DNA of 64,000 nt from DASUBV01 sp035763085 (GCA_035763085.1 DASUBV010000290.1:1-64000); one strand, 5' to 3'; shown: positions 1 through 8,254, counted from the stretch's first letter. The notes: generated by a model from the sequence alone, not told the origin. Numbers and translations are program-made.

Positions 1-1
1 C

Positions 2-76
2 CTGGTGGCGGTCGCGCTGCTGCCCGACCGGTCGAGGGCCGACATCGCCGAGCAGGCGTCCTTCGCGCGCGCCTGA
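2..76 (+). CDS. C-terminal end of an unidentified protein, cut by the window edge
   Basis: Only the last 24 codons are inside the window, ending in TGA. They read as a hydrophobic stretch (LVAVALLPD) followed by a charged tail. This would fit the last membrane helix and cytoplasmic tail of an MFS-type transporter, but the fragment is too short to assign. A strong GC hairpin follows about 30 bases later, which supports a real gene end here. Confidence 0.45.
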   Translation: MVAVALLPDRSRADIAEQASFARA

Positions 77-106
77 ACAGGCGCGAGCCCGAGGGAGGGA
101 GCCGCA

Positions 107-130
107 CCCGGGCCGTGACCGCGGCCCGGG
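107..130 (+). terminator. GC-rich hairpin after the partial gene
   Basis: A perfect 8-bp inverted repeat (CCCGGGCC / GGCCCGGG) with an 8-base loop. There is no T-tract, as is common in high-GC actinobacteria. A second perfect repeat (CGCGCCTG-AA-CAGGCGCG, 68-85) overlaps the stop codon itself. Both fit termination of the gene entering from the left. I see nothing else in the gap up to 256. Confidence 0.5.
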
Positions 131-256
131 CGCGGCCGGGCTTACTGCACCGCGTTTCCTCATCGCCGGCGTGGCGGTCCGGCCTGCGACGCCGCAGCAT
201 GGCCCGGGCTGCAAGACTCGGCTGGCAGGGCGCCGCCTGACCATGCGGGAGGGGAC

Positions 257-1333
257 ATGGCCACCGATACCGGTGCCGGGCGGCTGCGGGACCTGCCGCT
301 GCGGGACTACCGGCCGCGATCCCAGATGATCATGGCGGAGCATCAGGTGCCGGCGGCGGCCGTGCCCGCGATCGACGCCCATGCCCACCTGGGCCGGTGG
401 CTCAGCCCGGACGGATCCTGGATGGCGCCGGACGTGGCCCGGCTGGTGGCGGAGATGGATCAGTGCAACATCACCGGCATCGTCAATCTCGACGGGCGCT
501 GGGGCGCGGAGCTGGCCGCCAACCTGGCGCGCTATGACCACGCCTACCCGGGCCGGTTCGCCACCTGCTGCCACCTGGACTGGCGGGAGCTGTCCGAGCC
601 GGGGTTCGGCGACCGGCTCGCGGCCGGGCTGCGCGCGTCGGCGGCGGCCGGCGCGGCGGGCGTGAAGGTCTGGAAGGACCTGGGCCTGCACCTGCGCGAT
701 GACCGCGGCGAGCTGGTCCTGCCCGGTGACGGGCGGCTGGCCCCGGTCTGGGCCGTGGCCGGCGAGCTTGGCCTGCCGATCTTCATTCACACCGCCGACC
801 CGGTCGCCTTCTTCGACCCGGTCGATGAGCGCAACGAGCGGCTGGAGCAGCTGCTCAGCCGGCCGGACTGGTCGTTCGCCGGCCCGGGCTTCCCGTCCTT
901 CGCGCAGCTGATGGACAGCCTGGAAGAGCTGGTGGCCGCCCACCCGCAGACCACCTTCGTGGGCGTGCACGTCGGCTGCTACGCCGAGAACCTGGGCTGG
1001 GTCAGCCGGATGCTGGACAGCTACCCGAACTTCTACGTCGACACCGCGGCGCGCATCGCCGAGCTCGGGCGGCAGCCGCGGGCCACGGCCGGGCTGATCG
1101 CCCGCCACCCCGGCCGGGTCTTGTTCGGCACCGACGAGATCCCGTTCGACACGCGCGTGTACGCGATCTACTTCCGCTTCCTGCAGACCCTGGATGAGTC
1201 CTTCGATCACTGCCTGGAGGATCCGCCGCCCATGGGCCGCTGGAAGATCTCCGGCCTGGGCCTGGCTCCCGGTGTGCTGCGCCAGGTCTACGCGGCCAAT
1301 GCCGGGCAGCTGGTGCCGCGCCTGCGGCAGTAG
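257..1333 (+). CDS. Amidohydrolase (Amidohydro_2 type, TIM-barrel metal hydrolase)
   Basis: A 358-residue cytosolic protein of the amidohydrolase superfamily (COG2159-like: decarboxylases and hydrolases of aromatic or lactone acids). Expected metal ligands are visible: H-A-H at 42-44 on the first strand, a Lys at 138 in GVKVWKD, His178 in FIHTADP, His238 in FVGVHVG and Asp293 in GTDEIP, where Amidohydro_2 enzymes have their final catalytic Asp. Length is typical. The ATG is preceded by GGGAGGGG at 247-254, a strong ribosome site close to the start. The gene stands alone, so the substrate cannot be inferred from neighbours. It converges on a small minus-strand gene. Confidence 0.85.
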   Translation: MATDTGAGRLRDLPLRDYRPRSQMIMAEHQVPAAAVPAIDAHAHLGRWLSPDGSWMAPDVARLVAEMDQCNITGIVNLDGRWGAELAANLARYDHAYPGRFATCCHLDWRELSEPGFGDRLAAGLRASAAAGAAGVKVWKDLGLHLRDDRGELVLPGDGRLAPVWAVAGELGLPIFIHTADPVAFFDPVDERNERLEQLLSRPDWSFAGPGFPSFAQLMDSLEELVAAHPQTTFVGVHVGCYAENLGWVSRMLDSYPNFYVDTAARIAELGRQPRATAGLIARHPGRVLFGTDEIPFDTRVYAIYFRFLQTLDESFDHCLEDPPPMGRWKISGLGLAPGVLRQVYAANAGQLVPRLRQ

Positions 1334-1388
1334 GGCGCGGCTGGCCCGCCGGGACGCCGCAGCAGCGGTGGCCGGGGGCAGTCCCGAC

Positions 1389-1721
1389 TTAGATCGCCGA
1401 GGTGAACACCACGCGGCGGGAGATGACGCCGTGGCCGATGTCGGCGCCGTTCCAGACCGTGAATGGCTGGCCGGCGCGCAGCCCGGCGCAGGCATCGTCG
1501 CCCGCCAGCTCCACGGTGACCACGACGCCCGCGTCGCCGCGCCGCAGCGGCTGCTCGTCGACGCGGTAGATGGCCGCGGCGAAGCACGGCCAGTGGCGGG
1601 CCACGCTGGTGCCGGGGAACCGCACCATGAGGGAGTGCGTGCCGCTCGGATACTGAGTCGGCTGGTCCTGCGGTCCGGCCGGGTCCAGAGTGAGCAGAGC
1701 CCGGAACTTGACTAGCTTCAC
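1389..1721 (-). CDS. Small beta-barrel protein resembling EF-Tu domain 3
   Basis: The 110-residue product reads like the third (beta-barrel) domain of EF-Tu: an SGTHSLMVRFPG strand, then RRGDAGVVVTVELAGDD (compare PGD..VTVEL in EF-Tu) and GQPFTVWNGADIGHGV (compare the F.iR.GgrTVGaGvV ending). No GTPase domain is present, so it is not a translation factor; the barrel may bind nucleic acid or an RNA-like ligand, which is a guess. I chose the GTG at 1721 because GAGAAGG lies nine bases upstream. An ATG at 1778 would also keep the frame but would run into the operator of the divergent marR-type gene. Divergent arrangement suggests shared control. Confidence 0.6.
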   Translation of the reverse strand: MKLVKFRALLTLDPAGPQDQPTQYPSGTHSLMVRFPGTSVARHWPCFAAAIYRVDEQPLRRGDAGVVVTVELAGDDACAGLRAGQPFTVWNGADIGHGVISRRVVFTSAI

Positions 1722-1764
1722 GTCAGTCGCCTTCTCCCGCTGCGCCGTGGCTGTGGCATAAGGC

Positions 1765-1791
1765 AAGTGTTGCTTCATACAATACTTAGCT
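1765..1791 (+). promoter_or_regulatory. Operator and leaderless promoter of the MarR gene
   Basis: An inverted repeat AAGTGTTG (1765-1772) / CAATACTT (1780-1787) matches at 7 of 8 positions with a 7-base spacer, the usual geometry of a MarR dimer site. The -10 element TACAAT at 1778-1783 lies inside it, 8 bases before the ATG at 1792, so the transcript is probably leaderless. Binding here would block its own transcription and could also affect the divergent gene at 1721. The AT-rich patch stands out sharply from its surroundings. Confidence 0.65.
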
Positions 1792-2322
1792 ATGGGAACA
1801 TCAACAAGCGTTCAGCCTGCCCAGGTACCCGGCATCGACGCCGCCGTCCGCGAGCTGCAGGCCGCGACCCGGGTCCTGGCCGGGGTGGTGCTGGGCAGCC
1901 TGGATGTCCTGGACGGGGCGGTGTCGCTGGCCCAGTTCCGGATGCTGTCCGTGCTCGGCGATCTCGGGCCGGTCAGGTCGGCGCGGGTCGCCAGGGCGCT
2001 CGGGCTGGAAGCATCCACCGTGACACGGCTGGCCGACCGGCTGGAGGCATCGGGTCACGTGCGCCGCGGCCGGGAGGCCGGGAACCGCAGCGTTGTCACG
2101 CTTGATCTCACCCCGGCCGGGCAGCAGCTGGTGAGCCAGGTGGAGAGCCGGCGGGAGCGGGAACTGGGCCGGATCGTGTCCCAGCTCCCGCCCGCCGACC
2201 AGGCCCGGCTGACCGCCGCGCTGCGTCAGTTCGTGGCGGCGGCCGGTGAGGGCTACGGCACGGTTACCGCTAGCCCGCGTGCCGGTGTGATGAGCGCAGT
2301 CGTGCCGAGCGCGACGCGCTGA
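1792..2322 (+). CDS. MarR family transcriptional regulator
   Basis: A 176-residue winged-helix regulator. Helices before the HTH (AVRELQAATRVLAGVVLGSL) form the dimerisation part. The recognition region SARVARALGLEASTVTRLADRLEASGHVRRG at about 62-92 and the wing GNRSVVTLDLTPAG are classical MarR features. The C-terminal helix pair ends near 155, followed by an unstructured tail. It probably represses itself through the palindrome overlapping its -10 box. The likely co-regulated gene is the divergent EF-Tu-barrel protein. The ligand cannot be read from the sequence. Confidence 0.88.
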   Translation: MGTSTSVQPAQVPGIDAAVRELQAATRVLAGVVLGSLDVLDGAVSLAQFRMLSVLGDLGPVRSARVARALGLEASTVTRLADRLEASGHVRRGREAGNRSVVTLDLTPAGQQLVSQVESRRERELGRIVSQLPPADQARLTAALRQFVAAAGEGYGTVTASPRAGVMSAVVPSATR

Positions 2323-2343
2323 GCACGCCGCCGGTGCCGGCGC

Positions 2344-3129
2344 TCAGGAGGAGGCGCTGGTGATGATCGCGAATGGCGCCCCGGCCGGGTCGGCCAGCAT
2401 CGCGAACCGGCCGACGCTCGGGATGTCCTGGGCGCTGACGATCACCGCGCCGCCGCGACCGGACGCCTCGCTCACGACCGCATCGCAGTCGGCGACCTCA
2501 AAGTAGGGCCACCACTGCGCGCGGGCGCCGGCGGCCGCCATCTCCGGGCTGATCGGCATCATGCCGCCCTGGCCGCTGGAGTCATCGCCGCCCGCGGGCG
2601 TCAGGACGGTGTAGGTGAAATCACCCATCGACATGTCCTCGCTGCCCCAGCCGAACACCGACTGGTAGAAGCTCCTGGCCGCGCCCGCGTCCGGCGTGTG
2701 CAGCTCCGTCCAGCACAGCGTGCCGGGGTCGTTGACCGCCTGCAGGCCCGTGGTCTCGCCCGGCTGCCAGATCGCGAACTGGGCCCCGGCCGGGTCGCTG
2801 AACTGAGCCATCCGGCCCTGCGTGAAGATATCCATCGGCTCCATCCGGACGCTGCCGCCGGCCTTCTTGACTGCTGCGGCGGTGGCGTCCGCGTCCGGTG
2901 AGTAGAAGTACAGCGTCCACGACGGGGCAGCGCCGGGCTCGGACAGCGGGCCGGCCGCAGCCACCGTCTTGCCGTCCTTGATGAACATCCCGTACCCGCC
3001 TGCGTCCGGCCCGGCGGGCTGGAACTGCCAGCCGAACAGCGCGCCGTAGAAGGCCGCCGCGGCATCGGTGTCTGGTGTGCCCAGGTCCACCCAGTTGGGC
3101 GCCCCCGGCAGGAAGTTGGTGCTGAGCAT
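2344..3129 (-). CDS. VOC family protein with two glyoxalase/bleomycin-resistance domains
   Basis: 261 residues made of two VOC modules (about 5-120 and 130-260). Each has the WVDLGTPD / WTELHTPD opening, an FYxxxFGW helix, and a closing F.M..DPAGAPFAI or F.DPAGAQFAIW strand. Proteins with this tandem layout are usually annotated as glyoxalase-like or hydroxylase-domain proteins in actinomycetes; the substrate is unknown. The ATG at 3129 was chosen because GGGGAGG lies just upstream and the first VOC strand begins at once. A longer reading to 3291 is possible but adds a low-complexity stretch without family likeness. Confidence 0.85.
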   Translation of the reverse strand: MLSTNFLPGAPNWVDLGTPDTDAAAAFYGALFGWQFQPAGPDAGGYGMFIKDGKTVAAAGPLSEPGAAPSWTLYFYSPDADATAAAVKKAGGSVRMEPMDIFTQGRMAQFSDPAGAQFAIWQPGETTGLQAVNDPGTLCWTELHTPDAGAARSFYQSVFGWGSEDMSMGDFTYTVLTPAGGDDSSGQGGMMPISPEMAAAGARAQWWPYFEVADCDAVVSEASGRGGAVIVSAQDIPSVGRFAMLADPAGAPFAIITSASS

Positions 3130-3368
3130 GGCCTTGACCTCCCCGTTCAGGCATCTGCGGGGCCGGCCAGCGCGCCGGCACTCGGCCGGCCCCCACCTCA
3201 CTAGCCCAGCATGGCACCCGCGGGTGACACTGCGCGGGACATGCCCGGTCCCGGCTGTCGCCTCGCTTGCTAGCCAGGGGACGAACACCACGCGGCGGCC
3301 GCTGCCGGGCTCGTCCCAACGGGCGACGCCGGGCCGGCGCGAGGTGCACCTCCCGTGCCGGGGGCCAT

Positions 3369-3401
3369 CTCCCGCGCCGGGAGCACCTCCGCGCCGGGAG
3401 C
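3369..3401 (-). terminator. Weak hairpin and short direct repeat after the aminotransferase gene
   Basis: CTCCCG (3369-3374), CGC loop and CGGGAG (3378-3383) form a perfect small hairpin just past the stop of the minus-strand fusion gene. GCGCCGGGAGC occurs at 3374-3384 and again at 3391-3401. It is a plausible terminator, but the stem is only 6 bp. Nothing else is evident between the VOC gene start (3129) and 3416. Confidence 0.3.
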
Positions 3402-3415
3402 GAAGGCGCCGCTGG

Positions 3416-5743
3416 CTAGCCGGCCGTCAGCACGTCATCCAGCGACCGGCGCAGCCCGGCCGCGAAAATCTCGACGTGCTCCGCGGTCCACACCAGCGGC
3501 GGCCGGACCTTCAGCACCCGCCCGCCGGGGCCGGTACTGCCGACCAGGATCCGCTCCTGGCGCAGTCGCTCCACCAGTCGCGGGGTCAGTCCGTCCGGCA
3601 TGCCGCCGAGCTCGATGCCGGCCAGCAGGCCAGATCCGCGCACCGTCACCGGGACGGGCAGGCCCGCGGTTACCTCGGCGACCCGCCGGCGCAGCAGCCG
3701 CCCGGTCGCCGCGCTGGCGCCGACGAGGCCGTCGTCCTCGATGATGTCGAGGACGGTCAGGGCTGCGGCGCAGGACACCGGGTTCCCGGCGAAGGTGGAG
3801 AAGTACTCGTCCACCTCGGCGAGGCGGGCGGCGATCTCGCGGCGGGTCACCAGGGCGGCGACCGGGTGCCCGTTGCCCATGGGCTTGCCCAGCGTGACGA
3901 AGTCCGGGGTGATCTGGTGCCGGGCGAAGCTCCACAGTCCCGAGCCCGAGCGGCCGAACCCGGCCTGCACCTCATCGGCCAGGAACAGCCCGCCGGCCTC
4001 GTGCACGGCGTCGCACAGCCCGGCCATGAACTCGGGCCCGGCGTCCAGGATGCCGCCGCTGGTGAACATCGGGTCAGCCAGCGCGAGGGCGACGTCGAGC
4101 CCGCGCGCCGCCAGCCAGTCGCGGGCCGCGGCGATCCGCCCGACCGCGTGCCTGCGGCCCGGTGCTAGCCCGTCCTCGGCACGCGGCGGCGCGAACGTCG
4201 CCACGTGCGGCGGCTGCTGGCCGGGCAGCCAGGTGTTGGCGGACAGCGGCGCGGTCGCGGCGCTGACGCCGTGGTAGGCCGAGTCGGTGACGATGGCCCC
4301 CGCCCGGCCGGTGACCAGCACCGCCATCCGCCACGCCAGGTCGTTGGCCTCGCTGCCGGAGTTCATGAACAGGCAGGTGTCCAGCTCGGGCGGCATGGTC
4401 TGCAGCAGCCGGCCGGCCAGCTCAGCGAGGTTCGGGTGCAGGTACCGGGAGCTTACGTTGAGGGCGCGGGACTGGCAGGCGATGGCCTGCGCCACCGCCG
4501 GGTGCGCGTGCCCGACGACCGGGACGTTGTTGTAGGCGTCCAGGTAGCGGGTGCCGTCGCTGGCCCACAGCCACGCTCCCTGACCGTGGGTGAGCTGCAG
4601 CGGCTCGGCGTAGAACAGCGGGGACAGCTGACGGCCGCCGAGCAGCTCATTGCGCCGCGCCAGCAGGCCCGGATCCGGCCGCCGGGCCGCCGACCCGCGG
4701 GCCAGCCCGGTCATCCGGCCCAGCCGCCGGGTGATCTCGGCGCTGCCGGCGCTGCCGAGCGCGCCCAGCACCGCCCAGCTGCCGCGGTCCAGTTCCGCGA
4801 CCGTGGCAGCGTGCTCGGGATCCGAGCCGCCCCGCAGGACCGAGATGGCGATGGTCGCGGCCAGCCGGGCCAGCACCAGGTCGCCGAGCACCTCGACCTC
4901 GTCCTCCTCCAGCGGCGTGACGCCCTGGTAGCCGCGCAGGAACTCCGCTGCCGCCGGCCACGGCTCCGGCGCCACCCGCAGCAGCGCCGTCAGGCTGATG
5001 GCCAGGTCGCAGACGCGGGCGGTGTGGTGAATGTCGCCGAAGTCGATGATCCCGCTGACGCCGCGCCCGTCCTGGGTCAGCACATTGCTGAGCGTGACGT
5101 CGCCGTGGGCTACCTGAGACGGCAGGCTCGCGGTCCGCTCGGGCAGGTCGGCGAGCCGGTCAGCCAGCGCCAGCAGCTGATCACGCTGCCCGGGCCCGGG
5201 CAGCGTGGCCAGTGCGGGGCGCAGCCGGGCCACCTCGCGCGGGTCCCACTCCAGGTACCGCGTGGCCGCCGGGTGGCTGAACCCGCGCAGCCCGCGGGCC
5301 AGGGCCGCGCTGGCCCGGCCGAGCTCGAACCCGAACCCCGGCCCCAGTTGCGCGCCGTCGGCCGGTGTGCCCGGCACGACCGTGAGCAGGCGGACCAGGT
5401 GGCTGCGGCCGTCGGCGGCGGTGAACCGGCTGACCAGGCTGCCGTCCCTGGCCGGGACCAGCCGGGGCAGCGGCACCTCCGGCGCGTGCTGCCGGGCGTG
5501 CGCCAGGGCGCCGTTCTCCAGGTCGACCACCTGGTCGTCCTCGGCTGAGTTGGAGATCTTGAGCACGAGCGGCTCGGGCGAGGCGGCGAGCAGGAAGTTG
5601 CGGTCCCGCTCGCTGCGCAGCATTGTGGCCGTCGCGGTCACCCCGAAGATCTCCGCGGCGGCCCGCCCGGCGTCGGGCGGGCCTACCTCAGGAACCGGCT
5701 CGCTCATGACCGGCGACATCGCCAGCCCGCCTGCTGCCCGCAT
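3416..5743 (-). CDS. Fusion of an APH-type kinase and a class III PLP enzyme (hydroxylysine/ethanolamine phospho-lyase type)
   Basis: 775 residues with two enzymes in one chain. The N-terminal half (about 20-310) is an aminoglycoside-phosphotransferase/choline-kinase fold with HGDVTLSN near 213 and IIDFGD near 232. The C-terminal half (about 340-770) is a class III aminotransferase with DEVQAGFGR and the PLP lysine K620 in LGKPMGNGHP. The animal proteins AGPHD1 (hydroxylysine kinase) and AGXT2L1/2 (phospho-lyases for phosphoethanolamine and phosphohydroxylysine) are the separate counterparts, so this chain probably phosphorylates an amino alcohol and then eliminates phosphate and ammonia. That is inference; a true transaminase is possible. 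Start at 5743 has GGAAGGG seven bases upstream. Confidence 0.82.
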   Translation of the reverse strand: MRAAGGLAMSPVMSEPVPEVGPPDAGRAAAEIFGVTATATMLRSERDRNFLLAASPEPLVLKISNSAEDDQVVDLENGALAHARQHAPEVPLPRLVPARDGSLVSRFTAADGRSHLVRLLTVVPGTPADGAQLGPGFGFELGRASAALARGLRGFSHPAATRYLEWDPREVARLRPALATLPGPGQRDQLLALADRLADLPERTASLPSQVAHGDVTLSNVLTQDGRGVSGIIDFGDIHHTARVCDLAISLTALLRVAPEPWPAAAEFLRGYQGVTPLEEDEVEVLGDLVLARLAATIAISVLRGGSDPEHAATVAELDRGSWAVLGALGSAGSAEITRRLGRMTGLARGSAARRPDPGLLARRNELLGGRQLSPLFYAEPLQLTHGQGAWLWASDGTRYLDAYNNVPVVGHAHPAVAQAIACQSRALNVSSRYLHPNLAELAGRLLQTMPPELDTCLFMNSGSEANDLAWRMAVLVTGRAGAIVTDSAYHGVSAATAPLSANTWLPGQQPPHVATFAPPRAEDGLAPGRRHAVGRIAAARDWLAARGLDVALALADPMFTSGGILDAGPEFMAGLCDAVHEAGGLFLADEVQAGFGRSGSGLWSFARHQITPDFVTLGKPMGNGHPVAALVTRREIAARLAEVDEYFSTFAGNPVSCAAALTVLDIIEDDGLVGASAATGRLLRRRVAEVTAGLPVPVTVRGSGLLAGIELGGMPDGLTPRLVERLRQERILVGSTGPGGRVLKVRPPLVWTAEHVEIFAAGLRRSLDDVLTAG

Positions 5744-6008
5744 AGCGCACCCTTCCGCGTCCGCCGCCCGCACCACTCGCCGCCGTGCCCGGGCCGCCGC
5801 GATCCGGCCGGCCGCGAACCGGGCTCCGAGCGAGCCACCAATGTACATTTCGCCAGGCTGGCCCAGTTTCTCCAGGCGGCCAGCTAGCCGCGTCCCGGGA
5901 CCACTCGGGATGGACATGGCAGACGGGCGGCAGCGTGCGCGTCCGCTGGCCGGCAGCGCGGCCTGCGCTAGCCCGGTGGCCGGGCCGCCATGCTGGCGGG
6001 CGCGGCCG

Positions 6009-6326
6009 CTAGGCCCGGCGGCCGGCCAGCAGCGTGGTCGCCAGGGACGCGGCACCCAGCAGTGCCCAGACTGCGCACACGGCGATCTCGCTGCGCCGCA
6101 GCGCGATGCTGGCCAGCACCGCCACCGCGATGGCCACGCCGAACACGGCCAGGCGGCGGCCGCGCGGCCGGGGCGGCCTGGCCGCCTCCCGCTCGTCGAG
6201 CAGGTCGTCCAGCAACTCGGCGACCCGGTCGTCGATCACGTCGCCGAACCGGGCCCAGAACTCATCGGGGGTGCCCTGGTCCGGGCAGCCGGCGCGGCTG
6301 CCCGGCTGGAGCGCGGAGGTCTGCAT
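6009..6326 (-). CDS. Small membrane protein divergent from an ArsR-type regulator
   Basis: A 105-residue protein of no known family. It has an acidic N-terminal half (FWARFGDVIDDRVAELLDDLLDER) followed by an Arg/Pro linker and two hydrophobic helices (about 58-75 and 80-100). The regulator next door reads the other way, and the operator lies between them, so the membrane protein is probably the regulated target. It looks like the membrane partner found beside many ArsR-like HTH_20 regulators. The start at 6326 is the first ATG inside the frame after the operator; an upstream TTG would begin within the operator. Confidence 0.55.
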   Translation of the reverse strand: MQTSALQPGSRAGCPDQGTPDEFWARFGDVIDDRVAELLDDLLDEREAARPPRPRGRRLAVFGVAIAVAVLASIALRRSEIAVCAVWALLGAASLATTLLAGRRA

Positions 6327-6343
6327 GACCGCCACGCTAGGCA

Positions 6344-6377
6344 TGCAGAGAAAGTTCTGCAAGTTATTTTCTGCAGA
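6344..6377. promoter_or_regulatory. ArsR-type operator with four half-sites
   Basis: Between the divergent genes the hexamer TGCAGA and its complement occur four times: TGCAGA 6344-6349, TCTGCA 6356-6361, TCTGCA 6370-6375 and TGCAGA 6372-6377. Pairs 6344/6356 and 6356/6372 are perfect inverted repeats, with 6-base and 10-base spacers. The cluster covers the -35 region of the regulator promoter (-10 TACGCT at 6389) and the start region of the divergent gene. This fits a winged-helix repressor acting on both. Confidence 0.65.
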
Positions 6378-6388
6378 GATTTCCCTGC

Positions 6389-6394
6389 TACGCT
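6389..6394 (+). promoter_or_regulatory. -10 box of the ArsR-type gene, leaderless
   Basis: TACGCT ends six bases before the ATG at 6401. There is no purine-rich ribosome site in the gap, so the mRNA probably begins at the start codon. Confidence 0.55.
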
Positions 6395-6400
6395 CCGAAG

Positions 6401-6979
6401 ATGAGCCTGGATCAGCGCCGCGTCACCGGCGACACCGCGCGCTGGAAGGCCATGTCGCATCCGCTGCGCCGGGAGATGCTCCGGCAGCTGGATGCCGGCG
6501 GGCCGGCCACCTCCACCACGATCGCCGGGGCTCTCGGGGAGAACACCGGCACGACCAGCTACCACCTGCGCATCCTGGCCGATGCCGGCGTGATCGAGGA
6601 GGTGCCGGAGCGGTCGCGGGGCCGGGAGCGCTGGTGGCGGATCAGCACCGTCGACCTGCGCGAGCCCGACTACGACAGCCTCGGCCCGCAGGAGCGCGCC
6701 GCGCTGGATGAGTGGCGGGCGACCCAGATCCCCGGCGAGCTGGCGCTCGTGCAGCGGTTCATCGACGAGGTACGCCGCCATCATGGCTGGGCCTGGGCGT
6801 CGCGGGCCGGTGGCTACTACACCGATGAGGACCTGATCGCGCTGCGCGAGGAGTACATGGCGCTGCTGGGCAAGTACGGGCACACGGCACGAGACGCCCC
6901 GCCCGGCGCCCGGTGCATGCAGCTGCGGATGTTCTACATCCCGGAGGAGTCGGCCCCGCCACCGGGCACCCGCGACTGA
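6401..6979 (+). CDS. ArsR-like winged-helix regulator (HTH_20)
   Basis: 192 residues. The N-terminal winged helix contains WKAMSHPLRREMLRQL, TTIAGALGENTGTTSYHLRILADAGVIEE and the wing RSRGRERWWRIS, which is the HTH_20 pattern of proteins that regulate membrane-protein neighbours. No CxC metal site is present, so it is not a classical metal-sensing ArsR. The C-terminal half, about 85-180, is helical and of unknown function. It probably controls itself and the divergent small membrane protein through the TGCAGA half-sites. Confidence 0.82.
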   Translation: MSLDQRRVTGDTARWKAMSHPLRREMLRQLDAGGPATSTTIAGALGENTGTTSYHLRILADAGVIEEVPERSRGRERWWRISTVDLREPDYDSLGPQERAALDEWRATQIPGELALVQRFIDEVRRHHGWAWASRAGGYYTDEDLIALREEYMALLGKYGHTARDAPPGARCMQLRMFYIPEESAPPPGTRD

Positions 6980-7039
6980 ACCGGAGGGGCACGATGCCGC
7001 TGGACTGAGGAGCTTGCGGCGAGGGAATGGCAGGCGCCG

Positions 7040-8167
7040 TCAGCGCGGGGCGATAGCACGGGCGATGCGCCGGGCCTCGATCGGGTGCAGGCGCAGGTTG
7101 CCCTCGATTTCGTTGCGGTAGCCGATGAACCACAGGCCGGGAGCCGACGGTGACCGGGCAGCCGACCCGGCCCGCGGCAGCCCGGCGGCGTCCAGCACGC
7201 CGAGGTGCCCGACCAGCGGCTCCAGGCCCCGGCGGTAGCCGGTAGCCGCCAGCACGATGTCGGGGGCCAGCACCCGGCCGCCGCGCAGGATGACCTGCCT
7301 GCCCTGCAGCCGGTCGACCGGGGGCACGATCTCCAGCCGCCCGGCCTTGAGGTCGGCCACGAACCCGTCGTCGACGGCGACGGTCACCCCGGTCGTGCGC
7401 AGCCGGGTGTAGGCGCCCTGCGGCGGCTCGGCCAGGCCATAGCGGGTCAGGTCGCCGAAGGCCAGCCGGGCGGCGCGGCCGATGACGGCGTTGCGCGCTC
7501 GCTCCGGCAGCACCTGCAGCGGCAGGCTCACCGGGTGCAGCGGCACGCCGCCCAGGACCCGCGGCACGATGGTCGGCGGGGTCCGGGCCGAGACCCACAG
7601 CGCCGCCACCCCGGCGCTGACCAGGTACCCGGCGATTTCCACTCCGGAATTGCCCGCGCCGACCAGCAGCACCCGCAGGCCGGCCAGGTCGGTGGCGTCC
7701 CGCAGGCCGGAGACGTGCAGGACCGGCTGGGCGAAGCTCGCCCGGCCGGGCCAGTCCGGCACCCAGGGCACCCGGTCATACCCGGTGGCCACCACCACCT
7801 GGCCGGTCAGGTGCGTGCCAGCCGAGCTGGTGATCTGCCAGCCGCCGTCCGCCGGGTCCAGCCGCTGCACGTGGACGCCGAGGTGAATGTCCAGCCGGTG
7901 CGCGGCAGCGAAGCGCTCCAGGTAGCTGACGTAATCATCGCGGCTCACCCAGCGTCCCGCTGAGCGCGGGATGCGCAGGCCCGGCAGGTCCGACAGCCAC
8001 CGGATGGTGTTCAGCCGCAACTGCGCATGGCGGTTCCGCCAGGAGGTACCGATGCTCGGCCCGCGCTCCAGAATGGCCGACTCGACGCCGGCCTTCCGCA
8101 GCGCGGCGGCGGCGGCCAGGCCAGCCGAGCCCGCCCCCACAATGACCACGGATGGCATGGCCGGCAT
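7040..8167 (-). CDS. Flavin-containing monooxygenase-like NAD(P)/FAD oxidoreductase
   Basis: 375 residues. Two Rossmann motifs are visible: VVIVGAGSAGLAAA at the N-terminus for FAD and LLVGAGNSGVEIAG near the middle for NAD(P)H. LAATGYRRGLEPL follows, matching the ATG motif of this superfamily. It resembles flavoprotein monooxygenases of the CzcO/Trk type that oxygenate small nucleophiles or ketones. The Baeyer-Villiger fingerprint FxGxxxHxxxW is not evident, so I leave the reaction open. Start at 8167 is preceded by GGGGGG three bases away; the ATG nine bases later (8158) is equally possible. A separate SDR gene lies upstream on the same strand, 87 bases away. Confidence 0.8.
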   Translation of the reverse strand: MPAMPSVVIVGAGSAGLAAAAALRKAGVESAILERGPSIGTSWRNRHAQLRLNTIRWLSDLPGLRIPRSAGRWVSRDDYVSYLERFAAAHRLDIHLGVHVQRLDPADGGWQITSSAGTHLTGQVVVATGYDRVPWVPDWPGRASFAQPVLHVSGLRDATDLAGLRVLLVGAGNSGVEIAGYLVSAGVAALWVSARTPPTIVPRVLGGVPLHPVSLPLQVLPERARNAVIGRAARLAFGDLTRYGLAEPPQGAYTRLRTTGVTVAVDDGFVADLKAGRLEIVPPVDRLQGRQVILRGGRVLAPDIVLAATGYRRGLEPLVGHLGVLDAAGLPRAGSAARSPSAPGLWFIGYRNEIEGNLRLHPIEARRIARAIAPR

Positions 8168-8254
8168 AATCCCCCCACTTCGGCTCAATGCCAGAAGTGC
8201 CAATTGTGGACCATTCCGGCTGCCGCTGCGACGCCGGCGGGCGGGCGCTCCGGC

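Noticed and set aside
1719..1778. Longer N-terminus for the EF-Tu-barrel gene (ATG at 1778)
   Set aside because: It would translate through the MarR operator and lacks a ribosome site, whereas the GTG at 1721 has GAGAAGG at nine bases.
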